A DNA stretch of 64,000 bases, from contig NC_073354.2 in assembly GCF_027580225.2 (NCBI RefSeq), forward strand, positions 24,387,001-24,451,000. Direction: 5' to 3'. A program made the translations under genes and the position numbers. The notes below the pieces were generated by a model. That model saw only the letters and a list, made by a program, of their open reading frames with translations. It had not been told where the DNA came from and made no database searches. Position 1 is the stretch's first letter, and every line of letters starts with the position of its first letter. Positions 1 through 9,464 of this stretch are shown here, one piece after another. This DNA comes from Misgurnus anguillicaudatus. Taxonomy: Eukaryota; Chordata; Actinopteri; Cypriniformes; Cobitidae.

Positions 1-727
1 TATTTGAAGTGTTGGTTATCTAAACAGGATTTGGATACATAACAGAAACCATATGGTAAATAATCTTTTTGAATTACAGACAAAGAACTGTATGAATTGT
101 TTCTTTCCATTTATAAGAACCTAATTGCGAATTCAAATATAAATGGGCACAGCACTAACTGTAAAACAGAGCATTAAAACCCAATGTCACATTCTTAATT
201 TCCCTGAAAGGTGCTGTAGTTGATTTTTAAACAGATTTATGGCCTTGTAAAGCAATAACCTCTTTTAAATCATATAATAATGTGTAAATTAAGATGAGGG
301 GTTGTGACCTATACAATTACTTCCTGCATATTTAGCTCTGTCTGATGATTAAAGCACTGTGCACTAGCATCTCTCAAGTTTAAAGTAAGCAGTCTCATCA
401 CCGTAGCTCTTATTTGTTATTTCGCACTCCCATCATCATTCAGGTCAATGGGATTTAAGAGGAAATGGCAAAGGTTATTGAGGAGGGTTTTTTCAAGCAT
501 CAGGCTTGATAATTTTTTACTCTCTCTCTCTCTCTCTCATGTCAACATACAGACTTTTTTAAACAGTGTTAATGGTGTGGAATTGATTACTAATTGCTGT
601 GGACTGGGCTGTTCTGACGGCAGTATTGACTACAACCATGCAGAAAATGCATTTGAACCCATTCATAATATTACTCTGGTGCCATCTATTGATGAAATGC
701 GAGATTCAACAATTTGTTGATTTCGTC
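1..727. other. Unassigned sequence at window start
   Basis: AT-rich sequence with a short CT tract near 521-538. One open frame of 90 codons (448-720) crosses the CT tract and resembles no family I know. I see no supported gene or RNA here. Confidence 0.6.
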
Positions 728-1054
728 ATGGCTCAATCGACTCTAAATAAACTGTGACCCTATGACTGTGACGAAAGGGATGTTTTATATTTTTGAGTAA
801 ATTCAAAAATAAACTTGATGTGGATTATTCCTAAGTGCAGCAAAGTGTGGTTTTTAATATTTTACGCTGATTCAAAAATTATTAACAATGTATGGCTCAA
901 TCGACTCTAAATGAACTGTGACCCTATGACTGTGACGAAAGGGATGTTTTATATTTTTGAGTAAATTCAAAAATAAACTTGATGTGGATTATTCCTAAGT
1001 GCAGCAAAGTGTGGTTTTTAATATTTTACGCTGATTAAAAATTATTAACAATGT
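728..1054. repeat. Tandem duplication, two copies of a ~164-bp unit
   Basis: The unit starting at 728 (ATGGCTCAATCGACTC) recurs at 892 and continues nearly unchanged to about 1054. I see one substitution early (taaac versus tgaac) and one base missing near the end of copy two. The high identity suggests a recent local duplication. It lies about 250 bp upstream of the HARBI1-like start codon. Confidence 0.9.
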
Positions 1055-1145
1055 CGTGCATGCGTGTTATAAATATTAACACTGTGAAATGCGAATATTA
1101 AATTATCATATTGCATAATTTGACTGACAACCCGGTTCACCGAGA

Positions 1146-1211
1146 ACGTCAAAGTACCGCGAGAGCAAACTCCTCGCGTGCTTTTGAACTGCTCTCGCGG
1201 TACTTTGATGT
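1146..1211. promoter_or_regulatory. 22-bp inverted repeat upstream of the HARBI1-like gene
   Basis: The left arm at 1146-1167 (ACGTCAAAGTACCGCGAGAG, then CA) and the right arm at 1190-1211 are reverse complements with one mismatch, separated by 22 bases. Both contain CCGCGAGAG or its complement. They lie 90-155 bp before the start codon, in the probable promoter or 5' UTR. It could be a paired binding site, a hairpin, or a relic of transposon ends. Confidence 0.75.
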
Positions 1212-1300
1212 CATAGCCCCATTACTATGCGAAGCTCAGCGTCGTCGACCACGTTCATTCATCCATTTGCGGCCACAAGAGGGAGACGTTAACAACGAAA

Positions 1301-3765
1301 ATGGCGGAAAGTATGGCGCTGGAAACATGTCTAGCTTTTTTGTTAGCCGATTGTTACGATGATGAAGATATCCTTAATGTAAACGTGACTACCAAACGAC
1401 GTAAAACCAGGTAAGGAAAAACGAATGTGTGTAGCTCGTGTTTAAATTAAGTAAACAGACCGCATCGTTTGCGTCGTGCAACGCGCGCTTTTTATGCTCT
1501 GTTTACACACTAGCATACTACAATGAAGACTATAACGTTTGAGATATCCACGGTGTTAAAACTTATTCTTTTGACATTCATTTGTTTTCCAATACAGTGT
1601 TAATCAAGAAAACGAACGAACCGCTCCTCCACAAAGGTAAGGTGATTTACATGGCACTGATGGTGTTTATAAATAAACGTAAGTCTAACGTTGTCCGTTT
1701 CACAGGGCTCAGGGCCCAAGAACCAGTTCCAATACTGTTCTGGAAATCCTGACAATCGGCGACTTTAAAAGTCACTTCCGGCTGACACCAACTCAAACTG
1801 AGGTAACGTTACTTGATTATTTCTTGTTGCAAGAAAACATTGTGGGGCGGTTTCCCGGACGGGGCTTAAGCCTACTCACAGACTAACTTAAATGTTAGTG
1901 TTGTCTTAATCGAAAACAACTTGCTTTGACACATCTTAAAATATATCAGTGCAGGTGTTGTGTCTCAAGATGCACACCAGTAATGTTTATTTTTAAATCA
2001 TATTTTTAAAAATGACTTAAATATCCCAGTTCTGTCTTAAACTAATCCCTGTCTGGAAAATAACCCATGTGAATTCTAATGATTTTTATTACAAATACAA
2101 TTTGTGTGTTTTGACCTTGTTCCACTATGATTGAATGGTGTAGTTGGTTCCCATCTGTCAGATTATAACATTACACTAATAGAACCCAACCCGTTACAAG
2201 TAGAGAACCATAATGGAGACTAAAAGTTTTCATTAAAAACCAATACAACTTCCATTATAACTTTCTCTCATATTGTTGTTTGGTTCTGTGTACTTGTAAT
2301 TTAATGTGTCATTAAAGGATTAGTCCATTTTCTTAAAAATCAATCCAGATGATTTGCTCACTACCATGTCATCCAGGGTGTTGATGTCTTTCTTTGTTCG
2401 GTCGAGAGGAAGTTATGTTTTTTGAGGAGAGCGTTCCAGGATTTTTCTCATTTTGGTGGACCCCAACACTTAACAGTTTTAATGCAGTCTAAAATTGCAG
2501 TTTCAACTCAGCTTTAAAGGACTCTAAACAATCCCAAACGAGGCATAAGGGTCTTATCGAGCGAAATGATTGTCATTTTTGGCAATAAAAGCATTCCTTC
2601 TGCTAGAAAAAAATGTGAACAACAACGTTCCAATGTGTAATATGCATGAGAGCTCAAATAAAACAACAAACTGTTCTCAAACTGATATGTGCGCAGTTTG
2701 ATTGAAATTAATTGGTTTGGAAAAAACAAGATTTCTGAAAAATGTAAAAATGTGAGTTATCTCGTTTTGGAACCAAACTTTTAATTTATAAACAAATTGT
2801 ACATTTTCTGTTTGTGTGTGTAACATTTGTAGGAGTTGGTACGAGTGCTGAAACCCTGTAAATGGACCGCAATCAATCAGGAGGGATGGACAGTGTGCCA
2901 TGCAGTTCTTGCTAGTCTGTGGACTTTGTCTACCCAGGAGTCTTTTCAGGGTGTAGCAAGTCGCTTCCATGCCACCGAGACAATTATTTGTGATCAGCTG
3001 TATGAATTTTGCTCTCTGGTTACCAGCACATTGGCAAACAAAATCCACTGGCCCGAGGGGAAAGAAGCAGAAATGTCCGTGAAGGGGTTCTATTCTACTG
3101 TGGGCATACCGGGCACCCTCTGTGTAGTAGGAACCAGTTATATTAATATCGACAAACCTACTGATGTCCCAGACCCAGAGGTATATAAAACAGGGCAGTC
3201 CTACTCTGTAAAACTAATGGCTTTTTGCAACTACAGGGGTCGTTTTACCTATGTGACTGCAGAACACCCCAGAAGCTGGCTTAACTCGAGGGCCCTGTCA
3301 GCAACAGAGGTTGGCAAGCTAATGCAGGAAGACCCAGTGGTTTTGCTGCAAGGCAAACACATCATAGGTGATTGCACGTACCCGCTTTCCGAGCACCTTC
3401 TTACCCCATTTCCTGATTATTCAACACTGGGACAGAAAAGGGAATGTTACAATCGAAGAGTGCAGTCAGCACTTAAAGTGGTCCAGGACTCTATCTATAC
3501 TTTGAAGTTTAGCTTTCAGAGGCTTAGATATCTGCAGAAGCATGACATTTACCAAACTAACATAGCTTTGGAGGCCTGCTGTATTCTATATAACATGTTC
3601 CTTGAAACATGTAGCATGCCAGCAAACTGGGTAGAGGAAAATACTCCCCAAAAACCTTTCCATGAACTACCCTATGGGCATTCTGGAAGTCTCGGTGGAA
3701 TATCTAAGAGACAGGACATTGCAACTACACTTAGACGAATTAATAAAAAAAAGAAAATTGTGTAG
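1301..3765 (+). CDS. HARBI1-like, Harbinger transposase-derived protein (4 exons)
   Basis: Coding exons are 1301-1410, 1598-1636, 1706-1802 and 2833-3765, each joined by GT-AG in matching phase, giving 392 residues. The start is the ATG in AAAATGGCGG, opening MAESMALE. The long last exon holds a PIF/Harbinger DDE-nuclease-like domain: FKSHFRLTPTQTEEL at the N-terminal side, then IIGDCTYPLSEHLLTPFPD and YNRRVQSA. Active Harbinger proteins have an aspartate in an IDCTH-type motif, one in GDxGY, and a glutamate in an IERTFG-type motif. Here only the GDCTY aspartate is clear: the first region reads VVGTSYIN and the third VVQDSIYTL. The C-terminus is basic (RRINKKKKIV), possibly a nuclear localisation signal. 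Several coding exons, no frame breaks and no obvious flanking terminal repeats suggest a domesticated host gene. An AATAAA at 4106-4111 fits its mRNA end. DNA-binding or regulatory function is inference only. Confidence 0.85.
1844..2067. mobile_element. MITE, GGCGGTTTCCCGGAC family (copy 1)
   Basis: It begins GGGGCGGTTTCCCGGACGGG and ends AATCCCTGTCTGGAAAATA, a decayed inverted copy of the start. It lies in intron 3 of the HARBI1-like gene. Related copies are at 5454-5706, 35650-36748 and 36907-37505. Confidence 0.75.
2320..2790. repeat. Dispersed repeat fragments in intron 3 of the HARBI1-like gene
   Basis: The segment 2320-2610 (CCATGTCATCCAGGGTGTTG, CGAGGCATAAGGGTCTTATC) resembles a repeat I recognise from cyprinid genomes. 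At 2755-2785 TCGTTTTGGAACCAAACTTT has a reverse-complement relative near 13515 (TTTGGTTCCAAAACGAA). The boundary with the last exon at 2833 is clean. Confidence 0.55.
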
Positions 3766-4105
3766 AAGTAGATATTTATACTCATCTTTGGTTTGACAAC
3801 GCACCATGTTGTTAAAGAAAATCAAAGTTTCAGTTTATTATGTTTCAGTTTTTTTACAGTGATAACTAGGATTGAGTATACTGCAGTAAAATGTTTTTAG
3901 TAACAACAAAAAGTCTGTCTATTAAAAGTGTAACCTCTGTAAATATCCAAAAAATTGTTATCTGCAGATCATTTAGTGTTAGTGGGCTTGTAAATTACAA
4001 AAAATGTTTTTCAATTTTGGAAACTCCTTCATGCTGATGTACAAATAGCTGTACTGAATATATTGTTTTTACACTCAATTGTTTTGGTGTGGTTTGACTT
4101 TTTCT

Positions 4106-4111
4106 AATAAA
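4106..4111 (+). terminator. Polyadenylation signal candidate for the HARBI1-like gene
   Basis: AATAAA lies about 340 bp after the stop codon at 3763-3765 and is followed by AT-rich DNA. It fits a short 3' UTR. Confidence 0.5.
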
Positions 4112-4234
4112 GAAAATCAATACAACGAAAGAAAAGGATATCTTTTTTATAGTAATAGTGTTGACTCCTAAATAAGGTATGTTTTACATTTCACATTTCA
4201 TGTGAAAAACTTTATTCACCAATATATAGATACA

Positions 4235-5000
4235 GTTGTGTTCAAGCAGTGTACTAATAAAAGTGAATAATGTGCAAAAAAATGTTATAAAGTTTATTTC
4301 CTTATTTCAAATGTATTGAGAACATTACATATTCAATTCCAAATCAAAGCATTAACAAAATTATCAAGTCTGTCTTATTTTAAACGAAGGCAAAAAATAT
4401 TGAGCTGTTCAAAAAAATAGCAGTGCCAACATTTTTCTTTGTAGGCACTTAAAACTGAAGAAATTTCTTAAGATTTATTCTTTAATCTATTTAGTTACTA
4501 ATATTTAGTGCATAACCACTGCTGCACATCGGTCTCAAATCGAGTCAACTAACTTCAACCGACCACAGTTCCTGTCAATTTTTAGGTTTTGCATCCGAAA
4601 CTGCATTTTTAGCGACACCCCACAAGTTTTCAATGAGGTAGAGATCAGGGGATTGAGCTGGCCACTCCATAACCTCAATCATTTTTGTCTGGAACCAAGA
4701 TTTTGCCCTCTTGCTTGTGTGTTTGGGGTTGTTGTCTTGTTGAAACACCCTTCTTGCAAATAGTTTGGCTTCAATCAGATGTCTTCTGATAGTCACAGAC
4801 AGTACTTACAGATCATTTTTGAACTTTTCTTCCATGTGTTGCAGCTTTTTGTTGCCATTCTAGAGCATTTCAGATCATTTTAGTTGAGCACCTTAAACTT
4901 TGGGGCTTTTTTATATTTTTACACCTCTTAAATCAACTTTTTAATCAAATTGCGTTGTTCCTCTGAGCAATGAGGGAACAGTCCATTTTACTTAGAAATT
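4235..5000 (-). mobile_element. Decayed Tc1-like element with transposase fragment
   Basis: A frame at 4575-4796 on the minus strand carries Tc1-family signatures: FQQDNNPKHTSKRAKSW (second catalytic aspartate) and WPAQSPDLYLIENLWG (third catalytic acidic residue). Upstream on that strand the frame is broken by stops and the N-terminal helix-turn-helix half is not readable. Sequence resembling ends (GTTGTGTTCAA near 4235, GTTCAAAAAAATAGCAGTG near 4407) is on the low-coordinate side, possibly a double-repeat terminal arrangement. It is inactive. Confidence 0.75.
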
Positions 5001-5453
5001 CAGCAGCAGATATATTTTATAACAATGGGTGAAATATTTGCTTTCCTTCTTACTTAATGAAGGAAAAAAGGAGCAGTTTTTTCACAGAATGAACTAATTT
5101 TCTTATCTTCACACTGCTATTATTTTGATCATGCCACTTTCAATAAATGAGTCAATTCCTCAGAATAAGTAGTGTGGATATCATTACAAATGGGTCTATT
5201 GTTTTTCTATCACACTATTAAATCTGTAAGTAAGTCATTTCCAATGCACAAAATATTACTGCTACTAATAACAGTGGTTTATCAGGTTACTAATGTTGCA
5301 TTGCTATTTTTCTGAACATATATATGTAACTTGCATACTGATAGATGATCTGAGCATCTTTATTATTATTATTACATCACTTCACCTTCTGTTTTCTCAT
5401 TCATCTCTGTATCTGCATTGTGGCTTAACTCATAACAGAGTTAACAGTTTTTT

Positions 5454-5706
5454 GGGGGGGGGGGGGGGTCTCCCGGACAGGGATTAATTTAAACCAGGAC
5501 TAGGCCTTAGTTTAAGTAGGAAATATAACTAGTTGTAACAAACATGCCTTACTAAAAACATTAAGTGTATGCAATTTTGAGGCAAAACAAAGGGCACTGG
5601 TGTATTTAAAGATATGTCAGGGCAAGTTGTTTTCAGTTTGGATAGCTCTTACATTTATTTTAGTCTAGGACTAGTCTAATCCCTGTCCGGGAAACCGCCC
5701 CTTTAA
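5454..5706. mobile_element. MITE, GGCGGTTTCCCGGAC family (copy 2), poly-G start
   Basis: A run of 15 G at 5454-5468 replaces the usual GGGGCGG start, followed by TCTCCCGGACAGGGATT. The far end reads AATCCCTGTCCGGGAAACCG, then CCCCTTTAAG, a clear inverted counterpart. It is about 250 bp long and non-coding. Confidence 0.8.
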
Positions 5707-7159
5707 GTAACGACTGAGTTATTTATCCCCGACATGAAAGAGAGTGAGTTAGATCTAAATCAAAATTATAAAATCTAAATAAGCATTAAAAGTTATAATG
5801 AATTTTATAAATGAATTTATAATGAATAAACTGTTAATCGATTAATAGGGATGCACATTTTCACTTTTTGGGTTTTAATTAGTACTTTTTTGATATTACT
5901 GATCAATTGTAATTGTTTAACTTATTCAACAAAAAATCAGTTTTAACAGTGTCATCAATGCTGTTATTTGTGTTTGGTGAAGATTAAATAGAAGTTTAAA
6001 AAGGTATAAAAAAGACTCCAAAGGAAAAAAAAATACAAAAAACATTTGTTATAGGTGGGATAAAAAGTTAAGTTTTTAATTAGTTTTGTGAAATTACACA
6101 TTTTCAGTTCGTTTACATACCCCTTACAGATTATTTGAGTTCATTTTCAAAGCAACATAAGACACTAAAATGTATTCCACAAAGCTTTTAATATTTTAAT
6201 ATTGTGTGCTGCCTAAAAGTGTAGTGATGTGCACAGGGTTCATGCAAGATGACAAAAAACATTCTACATGTAGAGATCAGAATTCATGGTAGGAAATATT
6301 CAATACATTCCTTAATCTACACATTAGACAACACACAGAATACGAAGGCTGATTATTTTCTGACAATTCAAATAACATTATCTTCATCTTATGGCAGTTT
6401 GGTTTCACACCAATTAATGAAAAAAAATAAATCGTACAGAATCAAGTTTCTGACAGCAATGGACCACTTAAGGACACAAGTTAAAATCTTTATTGAAAAA
6501 AATTTTTGATGTGGGAACTAGATACTATCCAGTGTCAATTTTACACCATCTCAATCTGATAATGAACCCACTTCAATATAGTCTGGTTATATAATATAGA
6601 CGAAATACATTTATTTTGGGATCAATAGCTTGGAGATTAAATAATTTATGTTTCCACTGCGGTAAAGGCTGTATTGACTGTTGTGTCCCAAGCTTGAACA
6701 ATGACACTTAGCAGGATGTATGAAAAACATGAAGAAATAAAAATATTAAATTAACTTATAATTCTGACCTCCAAACTACCAATTTGAAATTTTGAACATT
6801 GCTTTTATTCCCCTCAAATCTAAAACAAAATGTTTCTTGGAAATGGTATATGTAAGAATAAAAGATCCATAAACCAGTCAAATGGTTAATTAAACAATTT
6901 TTTGTTTACCTAAATCAAAACTTTAGTTGTAATATTACTCAACCATTGTAAACCACTCTGAATTACAAAAAAACAATTGGGGGGGTTTGTCCTTTTTTTT
7001 TTAAATTTAAAAGAACACAAACACTTCAAAAAAATAACTCCAACTCAGTGGGAGATGACACAAGGAGGAGTAAGTAATGACAGAATTAGTAACCAAGTAA
7101 ACAGAACTAACTAAAGATGTACTGTGACTACGGACATTGCCAATCGGGCTCATCTAGAA
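5707..7159. other. AT-rich intergenic DNA and probable srp68 3' UTR
   Basis: No supported gene. The part nearest 7159 is presumably the 3' UTR of the minus-strand srp68. A T10 run at 6993-7002 (A10 in srp68 sense) lies about 160 bp after its stop. A possible minus-strand AATAAA is at about 6804-6810. I could not find target duplications here. Confidence 0.5.
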
Positions 7160-8941
7160 TTAGTTTCCAAAACCAAAAAAGCCCTTGAAGTAGCCTGTGA
7201 TGCCACCTTTGCCCTTTTGCTCAACCTTGTCATCAAGAGGTGGAAAAGCAACATGGTTGAGTGCCAGGTCAAAGAAGAGAGGCTTGCATGGGATTGGCTG
7301 GAATTCTGGAGGGAACTGCACCAGATTGGGCTGCTTGCTCAGGAGGATGGGGTCATGTCTGAAAGTATCCAAATGCTGAGACAGAGGCGTAGTGTCTTTA
7401 AACGGCTGTTGCGCAGGTACCTCAGCAACATCCTCGGTGTCCAAGATGGCTGCGGCCTGAAGGGAGTACTTTTCAGTATTGACCTCAGTAATCAGCTCCT
7501 GGACATCCGGGAGATCCTTGATGCTGTTTTTGAGGCTCTTGGCTTTTACCTGCACCTCTTTGGCATATTTCAAAACCCTTTCATATAGAACAAGAGCTTC
7601 ACTCCATTTCTTCACAAGAACATAAGACTGCGCTATATAGAAACACCTGTAGGCCTTGTGCACCAGAGTCTTGAATGCCACCTCTTTCTGAAAGATCTGA
7701 TCTTCCTCTAGACCCTGCAGAGTTGACAGCTCAGCTAGACTCTGTAAGATGATATCATAGAGTCGTATGAGGTCTTGCGGTCGCGGTCCTCTCTTGTTCT
7801 CATCAGTCTGGGGTTCCTTCAGTTTAGCCTGCAGTACATGAGCCATGCTCTCATTTCTTTTCACTACGGTCCACAGTTTGATATATGTCAGGTAGCTATG
7901 CAGGTATTGAAGATTGGACACCTTGCCACTTTCAGCATTGTCTGCGGCCCTCTGCTTCACATCAGTCCGGAGCTCCTCTCGGACAGCCTGGATGGTTTCT
8001 CTGCACTCTGCCAGCAGACTCTCATACAGATGCTCTTTTGTCTCCTCATTATCTGCCTTTGCAATAGCAGCTTCATTGTCTGCCAAACCCAAAAGGAAGA
8101 TCCTGGCCTTATCAATTTTAACAGGAACCGTACGACCCCTCCACTCAACCTCACTCATCATAGCTGCCTGCTTAGCTCTTGTCTGGGTGATCAGCACCTC
8201 CAATTTTTCAGCCATCATGCCGCCACCTCCTCCTGCACTCAGTCTCATCTGCATGAGGTCATTTATAGCATTTTGATCACCAATGTTATATGCACAGTAT
8301 CGGATGTTTGGTGAGATCTCCTCCACTCTTTGATGATAAAGCACTGCTTGTTCCTCAGTAAAGGCACTTGCCAGTTTCTCATATATAGTCTTGCACTTAT
8401 TCAAGGCTTCCATGGCAGATTTCCATTCTTGAAGTTCAAACTGGACCATTCCTGTCAGATATGCAATGTATGCCTGAGCCTCCAGTTTGGTCCTGGCGTC
8501 CACACGAGGGCTTTCACACAGCTTTGCCAACTGCTCTCCATGTTTAGCAGCCTTTCGCAGACGAGCCATAAGGTGGAAACGCTTCCGGGGCTCCGTGTTG
8601 GCTTCCTGTTTTAGCTGCATAGCATAACTCCATGCTCTTTCTGCTTCCATTAATACTAACAACAGATGTCTGCTGTCTGAAAGCATCTCCACTGTCACCT
8701 TCTTCCCAGTATACTTGTGCCTGTTGCCCATTTTGAAGCCCAAAGTCTTCCTCAGTCGACGAAGGCGTCTTGAGCAGTATCCCCTGTAGCGCTGGTAATC
8801 TCCATGCCGGAGTCCATGCTGTAGTTGGGAATCCTTAATGATCTGCAGGATCTCCAAACCTAGACTCCCGTCGATATCGTTCTCTTTATTTTCGTCCATC
8901 GTCTGTAGTTTCACCTGATTCGTCTGCTGTTCTGTGGCCAT
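7160..8941 (-). CDS. srp68: Signal recognition particle subunit SRP68, single uninterrupted exon
   Basis: It encodes 593 residues without intron, stop or frameshift. SRP68 pairs with SRP72 in the S domain of the cytosolic signal recognition particle, which delivers ribosomes making secretory proteins to the ER. After a short variable start (MATEQQTNQVK) it follows human SRP68 closely: LEILQIIKDSQLQHGLRHGD, RYRGYCSRRLRRLRKTL and GNRHKYTGKKVT begin the basic RNA-binding region, roughly residues 25-230. Later come QEWKSAMEALNKCKTIYEKL, VEWRGRTVPVKIDKARIFLL and the conserved end KPLFFDLALNHVAFPPLDDK, in the C-terminal SRP72-binding part. Human SRP68 is about 627 residues; the difference is mainly its glycine-rich N-terminus, absent here. 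Mammalian SRP68 genes have many introns, so an intronless intact copy is unusual. It is divergent from and head to head with sec63, 523 bp between start codons. It may be a functional retrogene or the sole srp68. Confidence 0.95.
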   Translation of the reverse strand: MATEQQTNQVKLQTMDENKENDIDGSLGLEILQIIKDSQLQHGLRHGDYQRYRGYCSRRLRRLRKTLGFKMGNRHKYTGKKVTVEMLSDSRHLLLVLMEAERAWSYAMQLKQEANTEPRKRFHLMARLRKAAKHGEQLAKLCESPRVDARTKLEAQAYIAYLTGMVQFELQEWKSAMEALNKCKTIYEKLASAFTEEQAVLYHQRVEEISPNIRYCAYNIGDQNAINDLMQMRLSAGGGGGMMAEKLEVLITQTRAKQAAMMSEVEWRGRTVPVKIDKARIFLLGLADNEAAIAKADNEETKEHLYESLLAECRETIQAVREELRTDVKQRAADNAESGKVSNLQYLHSYLTYIKLWTVVKRNESMAHVLQAKLKEPQTDENKRGPRPQDLIRLYDIILQSLAELSTLQGLEEDQIFQKEVAFKTLVHKAYRCFYIAQSYVLVKKWSEALVLYERVLKYAKEVQVKAKSLKNSIKDLPDVQELITEVNTEKYSLQAAAILDTEDVAEVPAQQPFKDTTPLSQHLDTFRHDPILLSKQPNLVQFPPEFQPIPCKPLFFDLALNHVAFPPLDDKVEQKGKGGITGYFKGFFGFGN

Positions 8942-9464
8942 TATTCAAGAAGAACACGTCGTCGTCGCCTACTCAAACTGTGTGTTCGTTGTTCAGAGAG
9001 AGGTCGGAAAAAAGAACGTACTCCTGTAAAGCGCGTGCGTAGGACACGTACACCACTCCCCGGGAAGGGCGCACGATTTTTACGTGTTTCATAAATGTAA
9101 TACGTCAAACAGCGAGCGCTGAGTCGATATAAATACGCCAAAGTAAAAGTCTTGAACAATCTCGCAAAACTTAGAAATGTATTTCAAGCCCCACTTAACA
9201 AACATTTCTGAGGGCTATAAAATACATAACGCGTGATTAAAAAATACAATTTGGGTTTATTCATGATTCCCAGCTGTTGAAATCAAATCTGCGTAAAATA
9301 CGACAAACCAGCCGACTTTTATTTTGAAAGCAATCGCTATCCATGGCAGAAACTGCGTGTACGCTGGCTTCATTTAGCTGCATATGTGATTACTAGTCCT
9401 ACAGTGGAGCGACTGATAGGGCGGCACAGCGGCGGAAAATATTGGGGTTTAGTGCCGCTGCGAA
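8942..9464. promoter_or_regulatory. Bidirectional promoter region between srp68 and sec63
   Basis: These 523 bp separate the srp68 start codon (8939-8941, minus) from the sec63 start codon (9465-9467, plus) and must hold both 5' UTRs and transcription starts. The stretch is richer in CpG than its surroundings, especially at 8955-9130 and 9410-9465. ACGT cores occur near 9081 (TTTTTACGTGTTTC) and 9100 (AATACGTCAAA), possible bZIP sites. I see no good ERSE (CCAAT-N9-CCACG). Confidence 0.65.

Noticed and set aside
448..720. 90-codon open frame near the window start
   Set aside because: It crosses a CT repeat, has no family similarity and no splice or promoter support.
728..1054. CRISPR-like or phage-type repeat
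   Set aside because: There are only two long head-to-tail copies with no spacers, in vertebrate DNA.
7124..8314. Plus-strand open frames of 60 to 179 codons
   Set aside because: They are antisense shadows of the conserved minus-strand srp68 coding sequence.
8941..9159. Minus-strand frame reaching upstream of the srp68 start
   Set aside because: It falls in the CpG-rich promoter/5' UTR, and its translation resembles nothing. The conserved protein starts at 8941.
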